In this document: piece after piece, positions 1 through 10,346 of the stretch
Numbering within the stretch: position 1 is the stretch's first letter
Layout of the letters: the number at the start of each line of letters is the position of its first letter
Assembly: GCF_024139115.2 (NCBI RefSeq)
Contig: NW_026942506.1
Coordinates: 124,001 to 188,000, forward strand
Source of the DNA: Armigeres subalbatus
Taxonomy: Eukaryota; Arthropoda; Insecta; Diptera; Culicidae
DNA: 64,000 nt
Direction: 5' to 3'
Notes under the pieces: model-generated
The model's input: the letters and a program-made list of their open reading frames with translations, nothing else
The model's database searches: none
Told to the model about the DNA's origin: nothing
Translations under genes and position numbers: made by a program

Positions 1-731
1 AGAAGCAGTAGCCATATGACTACCAAGCCCGCTACTCTTAATTTAATGGTGATTTCATCAGAAATACTGTAATTTCGAAGTGTTTATCAATAATCTAGCA
101 TATCAGTCATATCAGTCATCTTATACTTCAAGGTAGTCAATATGAAGAAAAAGCATCGTTGACGTAAACACCGAAATTGCATCGGAAAGAGACAAAAAAG
201 CATTTTATTTTTTAAACACAGAGTTCTTGACAAAGTTTTTTGTGTAACGGCCTGCAAAGGCTTTTTGGCTTCAACTGCTTATGATTTTGAGACAAAATTT
301 GGGTTAATAACCAAGAAAACGTGGTGGCGCATTTTACCCAACCGGCGTATTTCATACGAATCTCCCCTACAGCGCGTGTTTTATTCTTCGGGAAAAAGAA
401 AAGATATTTGTATGGCTTTCGATGGATCACGCATTTGTGATGCTGTTGATTTCGGTCGAGATAAATGCGGAGTTCGGGATTAAACGTGATTCGCACACGT
501 CGAAAAGTGAAGCAATTAGTTCGTAAATTAACGTGTTACGTATCGGACGCGGATCCATGTATTAGTTTTATTCTGTGCGGTCGGATAGTAAATCGGACGC
601 ATAACTTTCGCGGGATCCGAGAATTTAGTTCTGTGCTGATTACGCGATTGATCGTCATTAGATTAGTAAACAAAACGGTCGCGTGATCCGAGATATTTTG
701 GGTTGCTCTGTACTGTTCGGAAAGCAACGTT
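1..731. other. Intergenic, nothing recognised
   Basis: I see no gene, RNA or clear repeat here. Open frames are short, overlap on both strands and carry no motif that I know. The sequence turns richer in CG dinucleotides between about 440 and 700, just before the MITE at 732. Confidence 0.5.
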
Positions 732-939
732 GTACCGTTTTGAGTCAAATTCCGAACATGATCCATATTCCGAACACTCGCATTTGAACCATGTTCGCGC
801 AGTCTTCTCTATAGGATCTTACATTCTTCTACAATATTGGTTCTCCGTACGACAAACTGATGAAATTATTTGTTTTAGGGTGCTAAAAAGCCAGTGTTCG
901 GAATATGAGTCATGTTCGGGATTTGAGGCAAAACGGCAC
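732..939. mobile_element. MITE with about 47-bp terminal inverted repeats
   Basis: The left end (732-779) reads GTACCGTTTTGAGTCAAATT then CCGAACATGATCCATATT. The right end (893-939), reverse-complemented, reads GTGCCGTTTTGCCTCAAATC then CCGAACATGACTCATATT. The arms pair over about 47 bp with a few mismatches around a spacer of about 110 bp. There is no coding capacity, as expected for a non-autonomous DNA element. The superfamily is not assigned because I cannot define a target-site duplication. Confidence 0.7.
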
Positions 940-1584
940 ATTGAGAATGGATAACAAATTGATCCCATGCTCCATTCACATGGTTCTCTGTGCAATTTCA
1001 CAAGTTCCAGTCAATCACGGAGTAGCAACTACGAATTGCAGTTTATTGAAGTTCTACTTATTGTTCTTGATAGTTTGGGGATCCTACTACATAGTGTAGA
1101 AGTCGTTTGCAACACAAATGAAATCGGTCCGACCTATTCACATCCGAAAAAAAAAAATCGGGTCAGAAGCCCTGAGGAGAATGGAGAAATGTGATTATGT
1201 ATATTTTTTTTGGCGATGAACGATATTTTTTTTATAAAAGAATAATCATTTATATTTGTAGTACAACACAAAAACAAACAAAATCATGACGTGAACAATT
1301 TCTTATTTTAAAATTCACTTTGTTAAAATTCACAGTCGAGGCTTTTACCTTGCAGTTTTTCTCCCACAATTGATTCCACAAATCGTCAAACATTTCTCAT
1401 ATTGCGTTTTTCTATATCCACGTCGTTCTTTGATACAAGGTTGTTCCATATGTCTGCTTTACCTTCGTAGTGTATTTGTTTTTTTATCTCATAACATGTA
1501 CCCATACCGAAAACAGTCGAAAACGAATGATTACGAACGGCGCATATTGATCTCTTTCTCATTATTATGATGTTATACAGTTGC
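940..1584. other. AT-rich spacer, nothing recognised
   Basis: AT-rich sequence with homopolymer runs near 1147-1157 and 1203-1235. I see no conserved motif, RNA gene or organised repeat. Confidence 0.5.
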
Positions 1585-2130
1585 CTTTCCACATCTCGAT
1601 ATTAAAGGTCATCGAGATAAGGAGAGATCGAGGAATGGAAGGAAAATTGACATGGGTACTAGATCCAAAAAAAGCTCGTTGCGACAACAAAACAAATGTC
1701 ATTCATTGTTGTTGATGTGCTTGTTATTGTCCAAAGATGGTCTAGTAGCCTAAAAATTTTAACATATCTACATAAGGAAAGTGAATTCTGAACAAAATAT
1801 TATCAGCACACATCGAGATAGAGAGATATCAAGATAGGGAGGTTATTGAGATGTAGAAAGTCCAAATGTATGTAGATTAAAGGGACTGAGAAAACCAAGA
1901 TGAATACACCACTAGGTGTTCCAATCTGCCAAATTAACGATTCAGCCATCTTGAATTTTTGTATGGGACAGCCAGTCAGTGCTTTGCACTGATATTGAAT
2001 TTTTCACCCCCGCCTTCTTCTCGTTCACAAACTTGGCAGGTTGGGACACCTAGTCCTTTATTCATCTTCGAGAAAACCATCGACATAGGGAGAGGTATCG
2101 AGATATAGGACATCGAGATGTACGGAGTAA
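1585..2130. repeat. Degenerate CGAGATA-type repeat
   Basis: Short related motifs recur near 1590-1635, 1808-1855 and 2078-2122, for example ATCGAGATAGAGAGATATC, TATCGAGATATAGGACATCG and CATCGAGATGTACGG. This is a loose, decayed array. A MITE (1897-2068) sits inside it. Confidence 0.5.
1897..2068 (+). mobile_element. MITE, TIR AAGATGAATACACCACTAGG
   Basis: The left end reads AAGATGAATACACCACTAGG followed by TGTTCCAATCTGCCAAATT. The right end is its inverted, slightly diverged copy, ending CCTTTATTCATCTT. The interior carries TTTTTCACCCCCGCCTTCTT. A second member of the family lies inverted at 3350-3529 and shares both the ends and this interior block, so the family is mobile and non-coding. 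Confidence 0.75.
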
Positions 2131-2486
2131 AATGTAGTACAGGCCGGACTCGATTACTCGGAGTGTTGAAAATTTTTTGTTGTTGTTGCTGAAAATTTAA
2201 CTTTTGCTCAAATAATCTTTATTCAAGTTATATAACATCTAATAAAATATCCCGTTGGTCCGTTCATGGGTTCTGACTACCGTTAGAGGTCAGCGCCGAT
2301 CCGAAAATCGACGGCGGTGGCGTTTGTCATAATTTTGGCCGGCGATTTTTTAATTATGTTCGTAACGTAAAGTTTTTTTTCAGGATACTTTTAAGACATT
2401 AACGGGAGAATCTTTCTATTTCGCCGCAAAAATCTAATAAACTGTCAAAGAAGATTCTTCCATGTTTTGTTAAATTTTCAACAGGA
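2131..2486. other. Spacer with a GCC-type repeat relic
   Basis: Mostly AT-rich. A short GC-rich patch at about 2290-2345 (CGACGGCGGTGGCGTTTGTC then ATAATTTTGGCCGGCGATTT) resembles the GCC-rich blocks inside the foldback element at 10.9 kb and 15.0 kb, so it is probably a relic of the same family. No gene is seen. Confidence 0.4.
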
Positions 2487-2724
2487 AATGTTCTAACGTT
2501 TTCACGGGAATCTTTTTGAATTTTTCACGGGAAATTGTTTAAGAGATTGCCTATGCCACCGGACATGCATGCGAGAATTTTCCGGAGTTTCCATTAAAAA
2601 GAATTTCCTTGTGTTTTTTTAAGTTTCACAAAAATTGTTTCCAATGGAATTTTAACTGGATTGTTTTCGAAATTTCTTTAGATTTCTACGTGGAAAATTT
2701 AATGTTGTCCATTAGTAGGGGACA

Positions 2725-2900
2725 GTGGCGTAGCCAGAAAATTGGTTTGGGGGGGGGGGGGGGGGGGGGGGGGGGATTTTTCGTAACATTTTTTTTTTAT
2801 TTGAGGGTTCAAAACAAATTTCTTCTAAAATTTTTGATTCTGGAGGGGGGGTGGGGGTTGTATCCAACCCACTGGTAGGGGAGGTGGTTCGGTTGTGGGC
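2725..2900 (+). repeat. GGCGTAGCCAG repeat with a 27-base G run
   Basis: CAGTGGCGTAGCCAGAAAAT is followed by an uninterrupted run of 27 G (2749-2775), an AT-rich stretch, then more G-rich sequence (2844-2862). Copy B has only short G runs at the same place (about 24908-24921). The run is probably unstable or badly resolved. The element class is unknown. Confidence 0.6.
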
Positions 2901-3349
2901 ACTAATATCTATCATTCATTTGCTATCGAAACACGATGTTTTGTGCAGAATACCAAACTAAATAGACACTTTGAACTATACTTTGAACAATGCATACATG
3001 GCGTGATCAGCATCGATTGTACACTGGTTAAACAAATTTCTGCTACGCGAGGTAGATTTTTTTCACTTCGCGTTCTCCCGGACTAGCTGCCGTCCCATGA
3101 CCAGCAGCAACACGATCGATTCCGCATTCATATTGTACAAATAGTAAAAAATATCACAAAATATAAATTTGAATCTTGGAAACACTGAAGACGTTTCATA
3201 GAAGAAAACTACATACGTATTTGTCGACTAAGAATAGGGTTATGTAGTAAGCGTTTAAAGAAAAAAATGTATAACCTTGTATAACCTTGTATACAGTTTT
3301 GAAAACAACTTACCGATTTTGTTCAGCGGCGCAGCCAAAATTTTTGATC
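2901..3349. other. Spacer, nothing recognised
   Basis: AT-rich unannotated sequence. It contains a tandem duplication of GTATAACCTT near 3267-3290, preserved in copy B. No coding or RNA signal is seen. Confidence 0.4.
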
Positions 3350-3529
3350 AAAATGAATACACAGCTAGGTGTTGCAGTCTGCCCAATTTATGGACGAGAA
3401 GAAGGCGGGGGTGAAAAATTCATTTTCGGTGCAAAAGATAAACAAACCGGCTGCCTCTCCCATACTAGAATCCAAGATGGCCGAATCATGAATTTGGCAG
3501 ATTGGAACACCTAGTGGTGTATTCATCTT
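3350..3529 (-). mobile_element. Second copy of the AAGATGAATACACC MITE, inverted
   Basis: Reverse-complemented, this reads CAAGATGAATACACCACTAG, then GTGTTCCAATCTGCCAAATT, then the interior TTTTTCACCCCCGCCTTCTT, matching the element at 1897-2068 end to end. The sequence just before it, CAGCGGCGCAGCCAAAATTT, resembles the GGCGTAGCCAG repeat at 2730. Copy B carries it at 25468-25642. Confidence 0.75.
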
Positions 3530-3559
3530 GTTTTTGATAATATAAAGTATGGTTTAAGT

Positions 3560-3745
3560 TCAAATTTGTTTCGAAATTCCGCGGAATTCCGTTAAATTTC
3601 GTTAGAAACTAGTTTTTTCTAGCGAAATTTTTGTAATTTTACGAAACGAAACGAAATCAAGAAATCAGATTTCGCCATGCTCAAATTCCGCGGAATTTCG
3701 TTTCGAACCATCTGAAACGAAATTTTTCGAAATACCGCATATGCC
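3560..3745. repeat. Inverted CGAAATTCCGCGGAATT motifs
   Basis: Self-complementary motifs built on GAAATTCCGCGGAATTC occur near 3570-3600 and again near 3690-3715, with ACGAAACGAAACGAAATC between them. This is probably a small decayed foldback repeat. It is retained in shorter form in copy B around 25683-25835. Confidence 0.45.
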
Positions 3746-5549
3746 TAATTAAAATCAAACCCATTTTTGATATATGGTTTTAGACTACTAACTCCAATGA
3801 TTGGCTCTATACGATGATAACTTTCCTTTAAAAAGTTTTGGTCAAACTAAATTTGTAATTGGATTAAATAGTGCCAGAAAAAAATCCTCAACAGAAAGCA
3901 AATTATAAATCATTTGATTTCTAACGGCAACGATTCCAATTCAAACGATATAGTGAACAATCCGATGCAAGGGATGGCTACTTATTAATAAAATCAATAT
4001 GTAGAGCACAGGGAGTAAAGATTCCTGCAAAGATGTAATGCAAATGAACCAACGAAGAAAAAAAAACTTTATTCCAAACAACACAGCAGAAAAAAAAGCG
4101 GAGGGACGACGCACAGCAGTTTGCAGACCATAAAGCGAACGTATAGGAAGAAATCTACCAGCCAGCAGCAGCCCAGTCACCGTTTGGGAAGGGAACAGCA
4201 GCAGAAGACGCTTCCCAAGGAGGCGAAAATGAGTCTGCTTCGCTGATGACGATGAATCTTTTCTTTCAAGGATTTTCTTGTAGGGACTAAAGTTTTTTTT
4301 TCATTCCCTTACTTTTAATTTACACACACAGACCATCTATGCGCGAATCGATGCGAGGAAGAGCTAAATGTAAATTAGGAATAAGAAATCCTAGACTGCT
4401 GGTGCTTCTCCAAATGAAGCCCGTCCATCGTCGCCGCACACGGCACATTTCCTCGTCCGGATGGCATGTAATGGAAGTGTGGTTCGGTTCTGTATGTGTG
4501 TATGCATACGTACGTACGGATGCGGGGCTTTATTGCTTCATCTTTGTTTGACTTTGGAATTAATGACGCACATTTTAGGATTTTAATTTATTTTACTTTT
4601 CCTGAAGTTTTTCCTGGGTATGTTTTTTTTTATTTCGTCCTGTTCAACGCACGGGTGGTGTTCGTATGCGTGTGACGTCGCCATCATGCAATGGGTAGAG
4701 GGAGGGGTGGCGGTAATGACGAACAGAGAAGAGTGAGAAAATCGAACCCGAACTCGGAGACGAAGAAGAGGAAAAAGACGATGGCAAACGCAACGCGCGA
4801 AAGGAAGCGGGTGGGTGGTTGTTGGGTTCAGTTCAATGAGTTGGGTCTCGAGGATGCTAATGAATATGAGTTTGGAGAAGTTACGGTCCGGAAATAACGT
4901 CCGTTGATGTGGACGAGCCGGGGGAACGCCGGGAGGGGACATGTCGCGCTGAAGGGACGGTGACTACACCGGCAGTGTTGTGCTCCTGCTGCTGGCGGGG
5001 AGTGGAAAGGTGCTTCATCGTCCAGAAGAAATACGAGGCCGCGGCAGAAACGCGTGTGATCGATTTTTTTCTAAGGACATGCACGGATGGGATGAGAAGC
5101 TGTTTTCTTTTTTCAACGTTTGATGGCTCTGTGTGGAAAGTACATAAATTAGCTGGGAGATGTTCGATGAATGGGGTCGTGATATTTATAAATTTTCGTG
5201 GACGCGAGGAAAGGACACGTATCACGAAAATGTCAACAGACGGATGAAAAAAAAATCATTTTTGATGTATGGCTTCGTTGAAAGTGTGACGTTGGAGACA
5301 AAAATCAATAATAATTAAAAATGCTAAATATTGAAGATGATTTTATGTATTTCATATTACAGTAAAACATGCAATACGGGAACTAAGTTAAAAAGCGCCA
5401 GTAAGCTAATACGAATCATTGTATTTTCCTGGTTGATAGACTACGAAATCGATGACAGCTGACGTCCTAACGTAATTTTAGATAACCAATTTAAAAATAA
5501 TTAGAAAAAATATTTTAAGCTTTTTATAGTGGAATGTATTCAACCGTCG
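3746..5549. other. Moderately GC-rich spacer without a recognised gene
   Basis: From about 4040 to 5240 the sequence is richer in GC and less repetitive than its surroundings. Open frames of 110-120 codons exist on both strands (4583-4942 minus, 4881-5225 minus, 4909-5247 plus). They overlap antiparallel and have no recognised domain, and copy B breaks them. I treat them as chance frames. The region could be gene-flanking DNA. Confidence 0.4.
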
Positions 5550-5683
5550 AAGACGAGTTAAATATTCTCCATTTAATTCCACCAATTATTTCGATATCTT
5601 TGCAGATACGTGGTCGAAATACGTATATGCAAACATATCGAAATAATTGGTGGAATTAAATGGAGAATACTCAACTCGTCTTA
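5550..5683. mobile_element. Foldback MITE with about 48-bp arms
   Basis: The left arm (5550-5597) starts AAGACGAGTTAAATATTCTC and ends ATTATTTCGATAT. The right arm (5635-5683) is its inverted copy, ending GAGAATACTCAACTCGTCTT. They enclose a spacer of about 37 bp. CTCGTCTTA ends also close the relics near 11145 and 43655, which points to one family. Copy B has it at about 27549-27670 with losses. Confidence 0.75.
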
Positions 5684-6010
5684 CACGGATAAAAATAATG
5701 GTCAAGACATCTAGAATAAAATTAAAAAAAAAAAAAATATTTTTCCGCCTTTCGATAAAATTTAAGCTTTCGTTCCCTTAAGTTTTTTCAATGAATAAAA
5801 ACATTTTCTCAATAACGTCAGCATTTGTCTTGAAAAACAAATTAGTAAAGATTGGGCCAAGTTACTAAAAACTAACTTAACTACATTAACTACATTTTTA
5901 TTTACATTTTAATAAAAAAAATTGTATGCAGAATAAAACGCAATCGAATATGCTTGACTAAGGATATCATAGTTTAATAAGGGCGTGTGTCAACTATAAT
6001 TTATTTTTAA
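5684..6010. other. AT-rich spacer
   Basis: AT-rich sequence with A runs and repeated ACTACATTAACTACATT near 5880. No gene or RNA is seen. Confidence 0.4.
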
Positions 6011-6212
6011 ATAGGGGAAATAACGGCTTGGGGCAGGTTTTGTTCTATTGTTGTCAGGGAGGTTTTTTGTTGAATAAATTTTATTAAATTTTGCCACAAT
6101 ATTCTTTGATATGCAAAGAATGTTTAGGCCAAATTTGAGCATAATTAGTTAAAGAAAACCCCCTGACAATAATAGAACAAAACCTGCCGAAGTCGTCATT
6201 TCTCCTAATTAT
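6011..6212. mobile_element. MITE with about 55-bp terminal inverted repeats
   Basis: The left end reads AATAGGGGAAATAACGGCTT then GGGGCAGGTTTTGTTCTATT. The right end, reverse-complemented, reads AATTAGGAGAAATGACGACT then TCGGCAGGTTTTGTTCTATT. Both continue with a GTCAGGGGG(T)TTTT motif. The spacer is AT-rich and non-coding. Copy B carries it at about 27980-28167. Confidence 0.75.
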
Positions 6213-6219
6213 AAATTAA

Positions 6220-6700
6220 AAAGTAAAAAAGTAAGAATCGAAAAGTGAGAAAATAAAAGTTAATAGTTATGAGTGATGGGAAGTGAGAAATGAGACACAA
6301 CAAGTGAGAAGTAGGAATCGAGAATTCCACTTAAAAGCACTCAGTAATTTTATATTCAATCGAGAATTGTAAACTGGGATTTGGAATAAGGGGACCAAGA
6401 AGTGAAATAGGAGAAAAAATTTGAGGAAAAAAAATTTGAGAAGTAAGAAGCGATAAGCAAGCAGAAAGAATTGCGAAATCAGTTGTGATCAGTGAAAAGA
6501 TAGAAAGCAGAAGTAAGAGTAGTAAGAAGTACTAAGCGAAATACTTTGTGAGAGAAATGAAAAGTGAAAAAGCAAGATGAGGAATTTGATAATTGATAAA
6601 TGGGACGTGAGAAGTGAGAAACGAGACGTGTTGGAGGTAAAGAATGAAATTAGAGAATAGAGAATGGAAACGCGAGAAGGGAGAGAAGTGAATTGACACC
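6220..6700 (+). repeat. Purine-rich GAGAAGTGAGAA-type degenerate repeat
   Basis: Loosely repeated words such as GAAGTGAGAAATGAGAC, AAGTGAGAAGTAGGAATCG and GACGTGAGAAGTGAGAAACG run through about 480 bp. The pyrimidine-rich stretches at 49090-49240 and 49640-49765 look like the same kind of repeat on the other strand. No coding signal is seen. Confidence 0.6.
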
Positions 6701-6751
6701 GGCGGGTAACATTTGTATATTCTTTTGCAAATTCGAGCGTGAAGCGTAAAT

Positions 6752-6879
6752 ATTAGTGCTGTCCAATGAGCAGCTCGAAGTTGTTCCCGTCCTGCTTGTT
6801 CTTTTTTGTCAACAAATGGGCATGAGCAGGACAGGGAGAAACTTCGAGCTACTTCAAGCTCTCATTGGACAGCACTATT
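6752..6879. mobile_element. MITE, TIR AGTGCTGTCCAATGAG
   Basis: AGTGCTGTCCAATGAG at 6755-6770 is mirrored by CTCATTGGACAGCACT at 6861-6876. The pairing continues imperfectly inward: AGCTCGAAGTTGTTCCCGTC and CTGCTTGTTC on the left against GAGCAGGACAGGGAGAAACT and TCGAGCT on the right. It is about 125 bp long and non-coding. Copy B is at about 28681-28800. Confidence 0.7.
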
Positions 6880-6926
6880 GTTAAAGTTTTTCAAACGGTG
6901 GTTTTGAACCTTGCGTTGGTTGGTCA

Positions 6927-6967
6927 TATATAAAATAAAGAGGTCTTGTCCAGTGCGAGTCAATACC
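6927..6967 (+). promoter_or_regulatory. Possible TATA promoter, perhaps of a decayed LTR
   Basis: TATATAAA at 6927-6934 is followed about 30-35 bases later by GTCAATACC, which fits an initiator. Further downstream, a T-rich/A-rich stretch ends in GTTAGTGGCAGCGCC (about 7137-7151), which could be an LTR edge with a primer-binding-like site. This is inference from spacing only. I could not find the partner LTR. Confidence 0.3.
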
Positions 6968-7500
6968 AGAGAAGGGAGGAAAGACGGAAATAATTAAATG
7001 CATGCTGTCTGTGGGTGGATAAGTGTCCAAGCCAAAGGCTGGACGAACGAAGCAAAAGTAGTTGTCGACAGTGAGGTTTCTGGCTTTGATTTGTGCAAAG
7101 GTGTTTTTCGGTTAGAATTATTTTAAAAAGGGTGTAGTTAGTGGCAGCGCCGCTAGCAACGAGTTGGTGAATTCCCGCAATATCGTCGTCCAAAGGGCAA
7201 CTTCTGCCGTATTACTGGCTGATCACCTCATCGCCTGGCTCAAGCCGTGGGCTGCATCGTAGTTCTGCCCTCTTCGGCCAAGCATCTGTTGGCTCCATTG
7301 TCGCCCGGCCACTTGTCGGTTTATTCTCCGTCCGGCCGTCCATCAACCAACCACCGACATATCGCCGCCCTTCGGCTGTGTAATAGCCGGACCATCAATC
7401 GGCCACACCAGTGACCCTGAGACCCGGAACAGAAGATGCCTTCTGCGCCCACCCCAGACGGCTGCCGTGGCTGGACCAGCAACTAGGGGTTCAGGCCAGT
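6968..7500. other. GC-rich non-coding stretch after the TATA signal
   Basis: Sequence between the possible promoter and the degenerate repeats. It is GC-rich from 7140 to 7500 (TCCGTCCGGCCGTCCATCAA, CGGACCATCAATCGGCCACA), with only short frames and no recognised protein. It might be the leader of a degraded retroelement. Copy B holds the same sequence at about 28890-29430. Confidence 0.35.
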
Positions 7501-8280
7501 TCCCTTCAGGAACTGAGCGGTTCCGAGTCTTATAGAATAGTGTGTAGACTACTCATAATAAGGGTTTTTCAGCATAGATTTTTGATCATCCAAAGAAATA
7601 CCCAAGGTCAAAGGCAGAAGTTGTCGGTCATCCAAAAAATCCCTGAAGTTAGGCTTTAGGATCTACAGGCGAAACTAAAGATCAATCGAACTGTTTATAA
7701 TAATTTACATGTCTTTTTGGACGTGCGGAACAGATTGCTTCAATATCAGAGGTTCTTGGTAATCCAAAATATATCTAAGGCCTTTACTGCCGCTAACCGC
7801 AAGTCGAGCACATCTGTATATGGACGCCATATACAGATGTGCTCAACTTGCGGTTAGCGGTAGTTCAGCTCTACACCATTATTCAAAGATGATTTGGGTG
7901 GTTTCAAATATGGTACATGTTTATTTGTGATTGTGATACATAGAATAGAAAGAATTCACAGCTTAGGATCTTTGTCATCAAATAAGTCCTTGGAATATGC
8001 TCTCAAGATATGCACACGTTGCTTAATATTAATTGGACTGTTTAAAATTTGGTACATGCTCATTATGATCATTGGTCATCCCGCAAATACCTGGAGTATG
8101 GACTGCAGATATCCATGAGTAACCATAGATAAACCGGACGATTTTGAATATTGTACATGTTGGTTTGGTACGGCAAATGCTGGGTAAAGCGTACCATTGG
8201 TACTTCGCGTACCTGAAGGAATTAAATAGACCCCATCTCGCGGTCCTTAGCCACTTACCCAGCAACTCCTATCCCTACCT
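7501..8280 (+). repeat. Degenerate repeat, unit near AAATCCCTGAAGTTAGGC
   Basis: Related phrases recur: CCAAAAAATCCCTGAAGTTA near 7630, TAATCCAAAATATATCTAAGG near 7761, GGTACATGTTTATTTGTG near 7910, GGTACATGCTCATTATGATC near 8050, and TTGTACATGTTGGTTTGGTA near 8150. The same family resumes after the LINE at 10396-10655 and again at 16140-16450. The LINE is therefore probably inserted into an older decayed repeat tract. The hairpin at 7787-7863 lies inside it. Confidence 0.5.
7787..7863. repeat. Near-perfect hairpin, 37-bp arms, 3-base loop
   Basis: The left arm (7787-7823) runs from CTGCCGCTAACCGC to CATCTGTATATGG. The loop is ACG. The right arm (7827-7863) runs from CCATATACAGATG to GCGGTTAGCGGTAG. 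Only two of 37 positions do not pair as DNA. The copy B version (about 29664-29731) has lost most of this symmetry. It could be a minimal foldback transposon or a source of hairpin RNA. Neither is shown. Confidence 0.8.
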
Positions 8281-8304
8281 TCTCGCACACGCATACTCCC
8301 CGAT

Positions 8305-8675
8305 GTGCTCAAGGACCGTGGACTCGGCATCGTAGCGCTGCAGGAGGTTTGTTGGAAGGGATCAATGGTGCTAACATTTAGAGGTAATCATACCATCTAC
8401 CAGAGCTGCGGCAACACACACGAGCTGGGAACAGCTTTCATAGTGATGGGCGATATGCAGATGCGTGTGATCGGGTGGTGGTTGATCAATGAGAGAATGT
8501 GAAGGTTGAGAATCAAAAGCCGCTTCTTCAGCTTCAACATAATAAACGTCCATAGCCCACACTCTGGAAGCACTTATGATAGTAAGAATGCATTCTACGC
8601 GTAGCTGGAATGTGAGTACGACAGCTGCCCAAGCCATGACGTCAAAATCATCATAGGAGATTTGAACGCTCGATG
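8305..8675 (+). pseudogene. Endonuclease fragment of the RTE-like LINE
   Basis: The frame starting at 8305 gives LKDRGLGIVALQEVCWKG, the N-terminal metal-binding Q-E motif of APE-type endonucleases that nick target DNA for target-primed reverse transcription. After stops, INVHSPHSGS (from about 8537) and IIIGDLNAR (about 8648-8674, catalytic GDxNA) follow. The C-terminal SDHxP part is absent, and the sequence jumps to the linker before RT, so there is an internal deletion. Copy B lacks the middle part (see the note on 8491-8634). The product cannot be functional. Confidence 0.75.
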
Positions 8676-10346
8676 GCGCCCCTCTTGAGGACTGCTGGAA
8701 TACAGTCAAAGCAGCCATTAACGACGCAGCGGAGAACAACGTCGGGTATATGGGACGAAGTCGACGGAACGATTGGTTCGACGAAGAGTGCAGACAGATT
8801 CTGGAGGAGGAGGATGCAGCGCGGGCGGTCGCGCTGGAAGCCAACCAGCCCCCGCCTTGAGGGAAGTTAAAGATGCCATCCAACAGCTAAGGACCAATAA
8901 AGCAGCTGGTAAGGATGGTATCGGAGCTGAGCTCATCAAGATGGGCTCGGAAAAGATAGCCACTTGCCTGCACAAACTGATACTCAGAATCTGGGAAACT
9001 GAACAGCTTCCGGAGGAGTGGAGGGAAGGGGGTTATATGCCCCATTTACAAGAAAGGCGACAAGCTGGAGTGTGAGAACTTTCGAGCGATCACCATCCTT
9101 AATGTCGCCTACAAAGTGATATCCCAGATCATCTTCCGACGTTTGTCACCATTGGTAAATGAGTTCGTGGGAAGTTATCAACCCGGCTTTGTTGACGGCC
9201 GCTCGACAACGGACAAGATCTTTACTGTACGGCAAATCCTTCAAAAATGCCGTGAATACCAGGTCCCAACGCACCATCTGTTCGTTGATTTCAAGGCGGC
9301 ATACGACAGTATAGACCGCGTAGAGCTATGGAAAATTATGGACGAGAACAGCTTCCCTGGGAAGCTTACCAGACTAATCAAAGCAACGGTGGATGGTGTG
9401 CAAAACTGTGTGAAGATTTCGGGCGAACACTCCAGTTCGTTTAAATCGCGCCGGGGACTAAGACTAGGTGATGAACTTTCGTGCCTGTTGCTCAACATTG
9501 CGCTAGAAGGTGTCATGCGAAGAGCCGGGTGTAACAGCCGTGGTACGATTTTCAACAGATCCAGTCAATTTATTTGTTTCACGGATGACATGGACATCGT
9601 CGGCCGAACATTTGCAAAGGTGGTACAGTTCTGCCCGCCTGAAACGTGAAGCAACAAAAGTTGGACTGGTGGTGAATGCCTCAAAGACAAAGTACATGCT
9701 TGTGGGCGGAACCGAGCGCGACAGGGCACGCCTGGGAAGCAGTGTTACGATAGACGGGGATACCTTCGAGGTGATCGAGGAATTCGTCTACCTCGGATCC
9801 TTGCTAACGGCTGATAACAATATTAGTCGTGAAATACGAAGGCGCATCATCTGTGGAAGTCGAGCCTACTACGGGCTCCAAAAGAAACTGCGGTCAAAAA
9901 AGATTCGCCACCGCACCAAATGTGTCATGTACAAGACGCTAATAAGACCGGTTGTCCTCTACGGACATGAAACATGGATATTGCTCGAGGAGGACTTGCA
10001 AACACTCGGAGTATTCGAGAGACGGGTGTTTAAGACCATCTTTGGTGGTGTGCAAGAAGACGGTGTGTGGCGGCGAAGAATGAACCACGAGCTCGCCCAG
10101 CTCTACGGCGAACCCAGTATCCAGAAGGTAGCTAAAGCCGGAAAAGTACGATGGGCAGAACATTTTGCAAGAATGCTGGAACCCTGCAAAGATGGTGTTC
10201 GCTTCCGATTCAGTAGGTACGAGACGGCGTGGAGCGCAGCGAGCGAGATGGGCAGACCAGGTGCAAAACGACTTGGCGAGCGTGGGGCGTATTCGAGGAT
10301 GGAGAGATGCGGCATCGAACCGTGTATTGTGGCGTCAAATTGTTGA
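8676..10346 (+). pseudogene. Reverse transcriptase of the RTE-like LINE, frameshifted
   Basis: A linker (NDWFDEEC, about 8770) leads to the RT fingers TNKAAGKDGIGAELI (about 8899-8943), then a frameshift after EEWREGG. The next frame carries FRAITILNVAYKVISQ, GSYQPGFVDGRSTTDKIF and FVDFKAAYDSIDR (palm motif A). Then come RRGLRLGDELSC (motif B) and the catalytic box FTDDMDIV at about 9580-9603, where the usual A before DD has become T. A second frameshift near 9640 moves into KREATKVGLVVNASKTKYML. The tail has FVYLGSLLTADNNIS, CVMYKTLIRPVVLYG and ETWILLEEDLQTL, and a last frameshift near 10200. It is inactive but clearly RT. Confidence 0.9.

Noticed and set aside
4691..4897. A frame containing NATRERKRV and FNELGLED, reminiscent of a bHLH basic region
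   Set aside because: The helix-loop-helix part does not follow, the frame is arginine-rich by composition, and copy B breaks it. Chance resemblance is more likely.
4583..5247. Overlapping 110-120-codon frames on both strands
   Set aside because: They overlap antiparallel, have no recognised domain, and are disrupted in the second copy.
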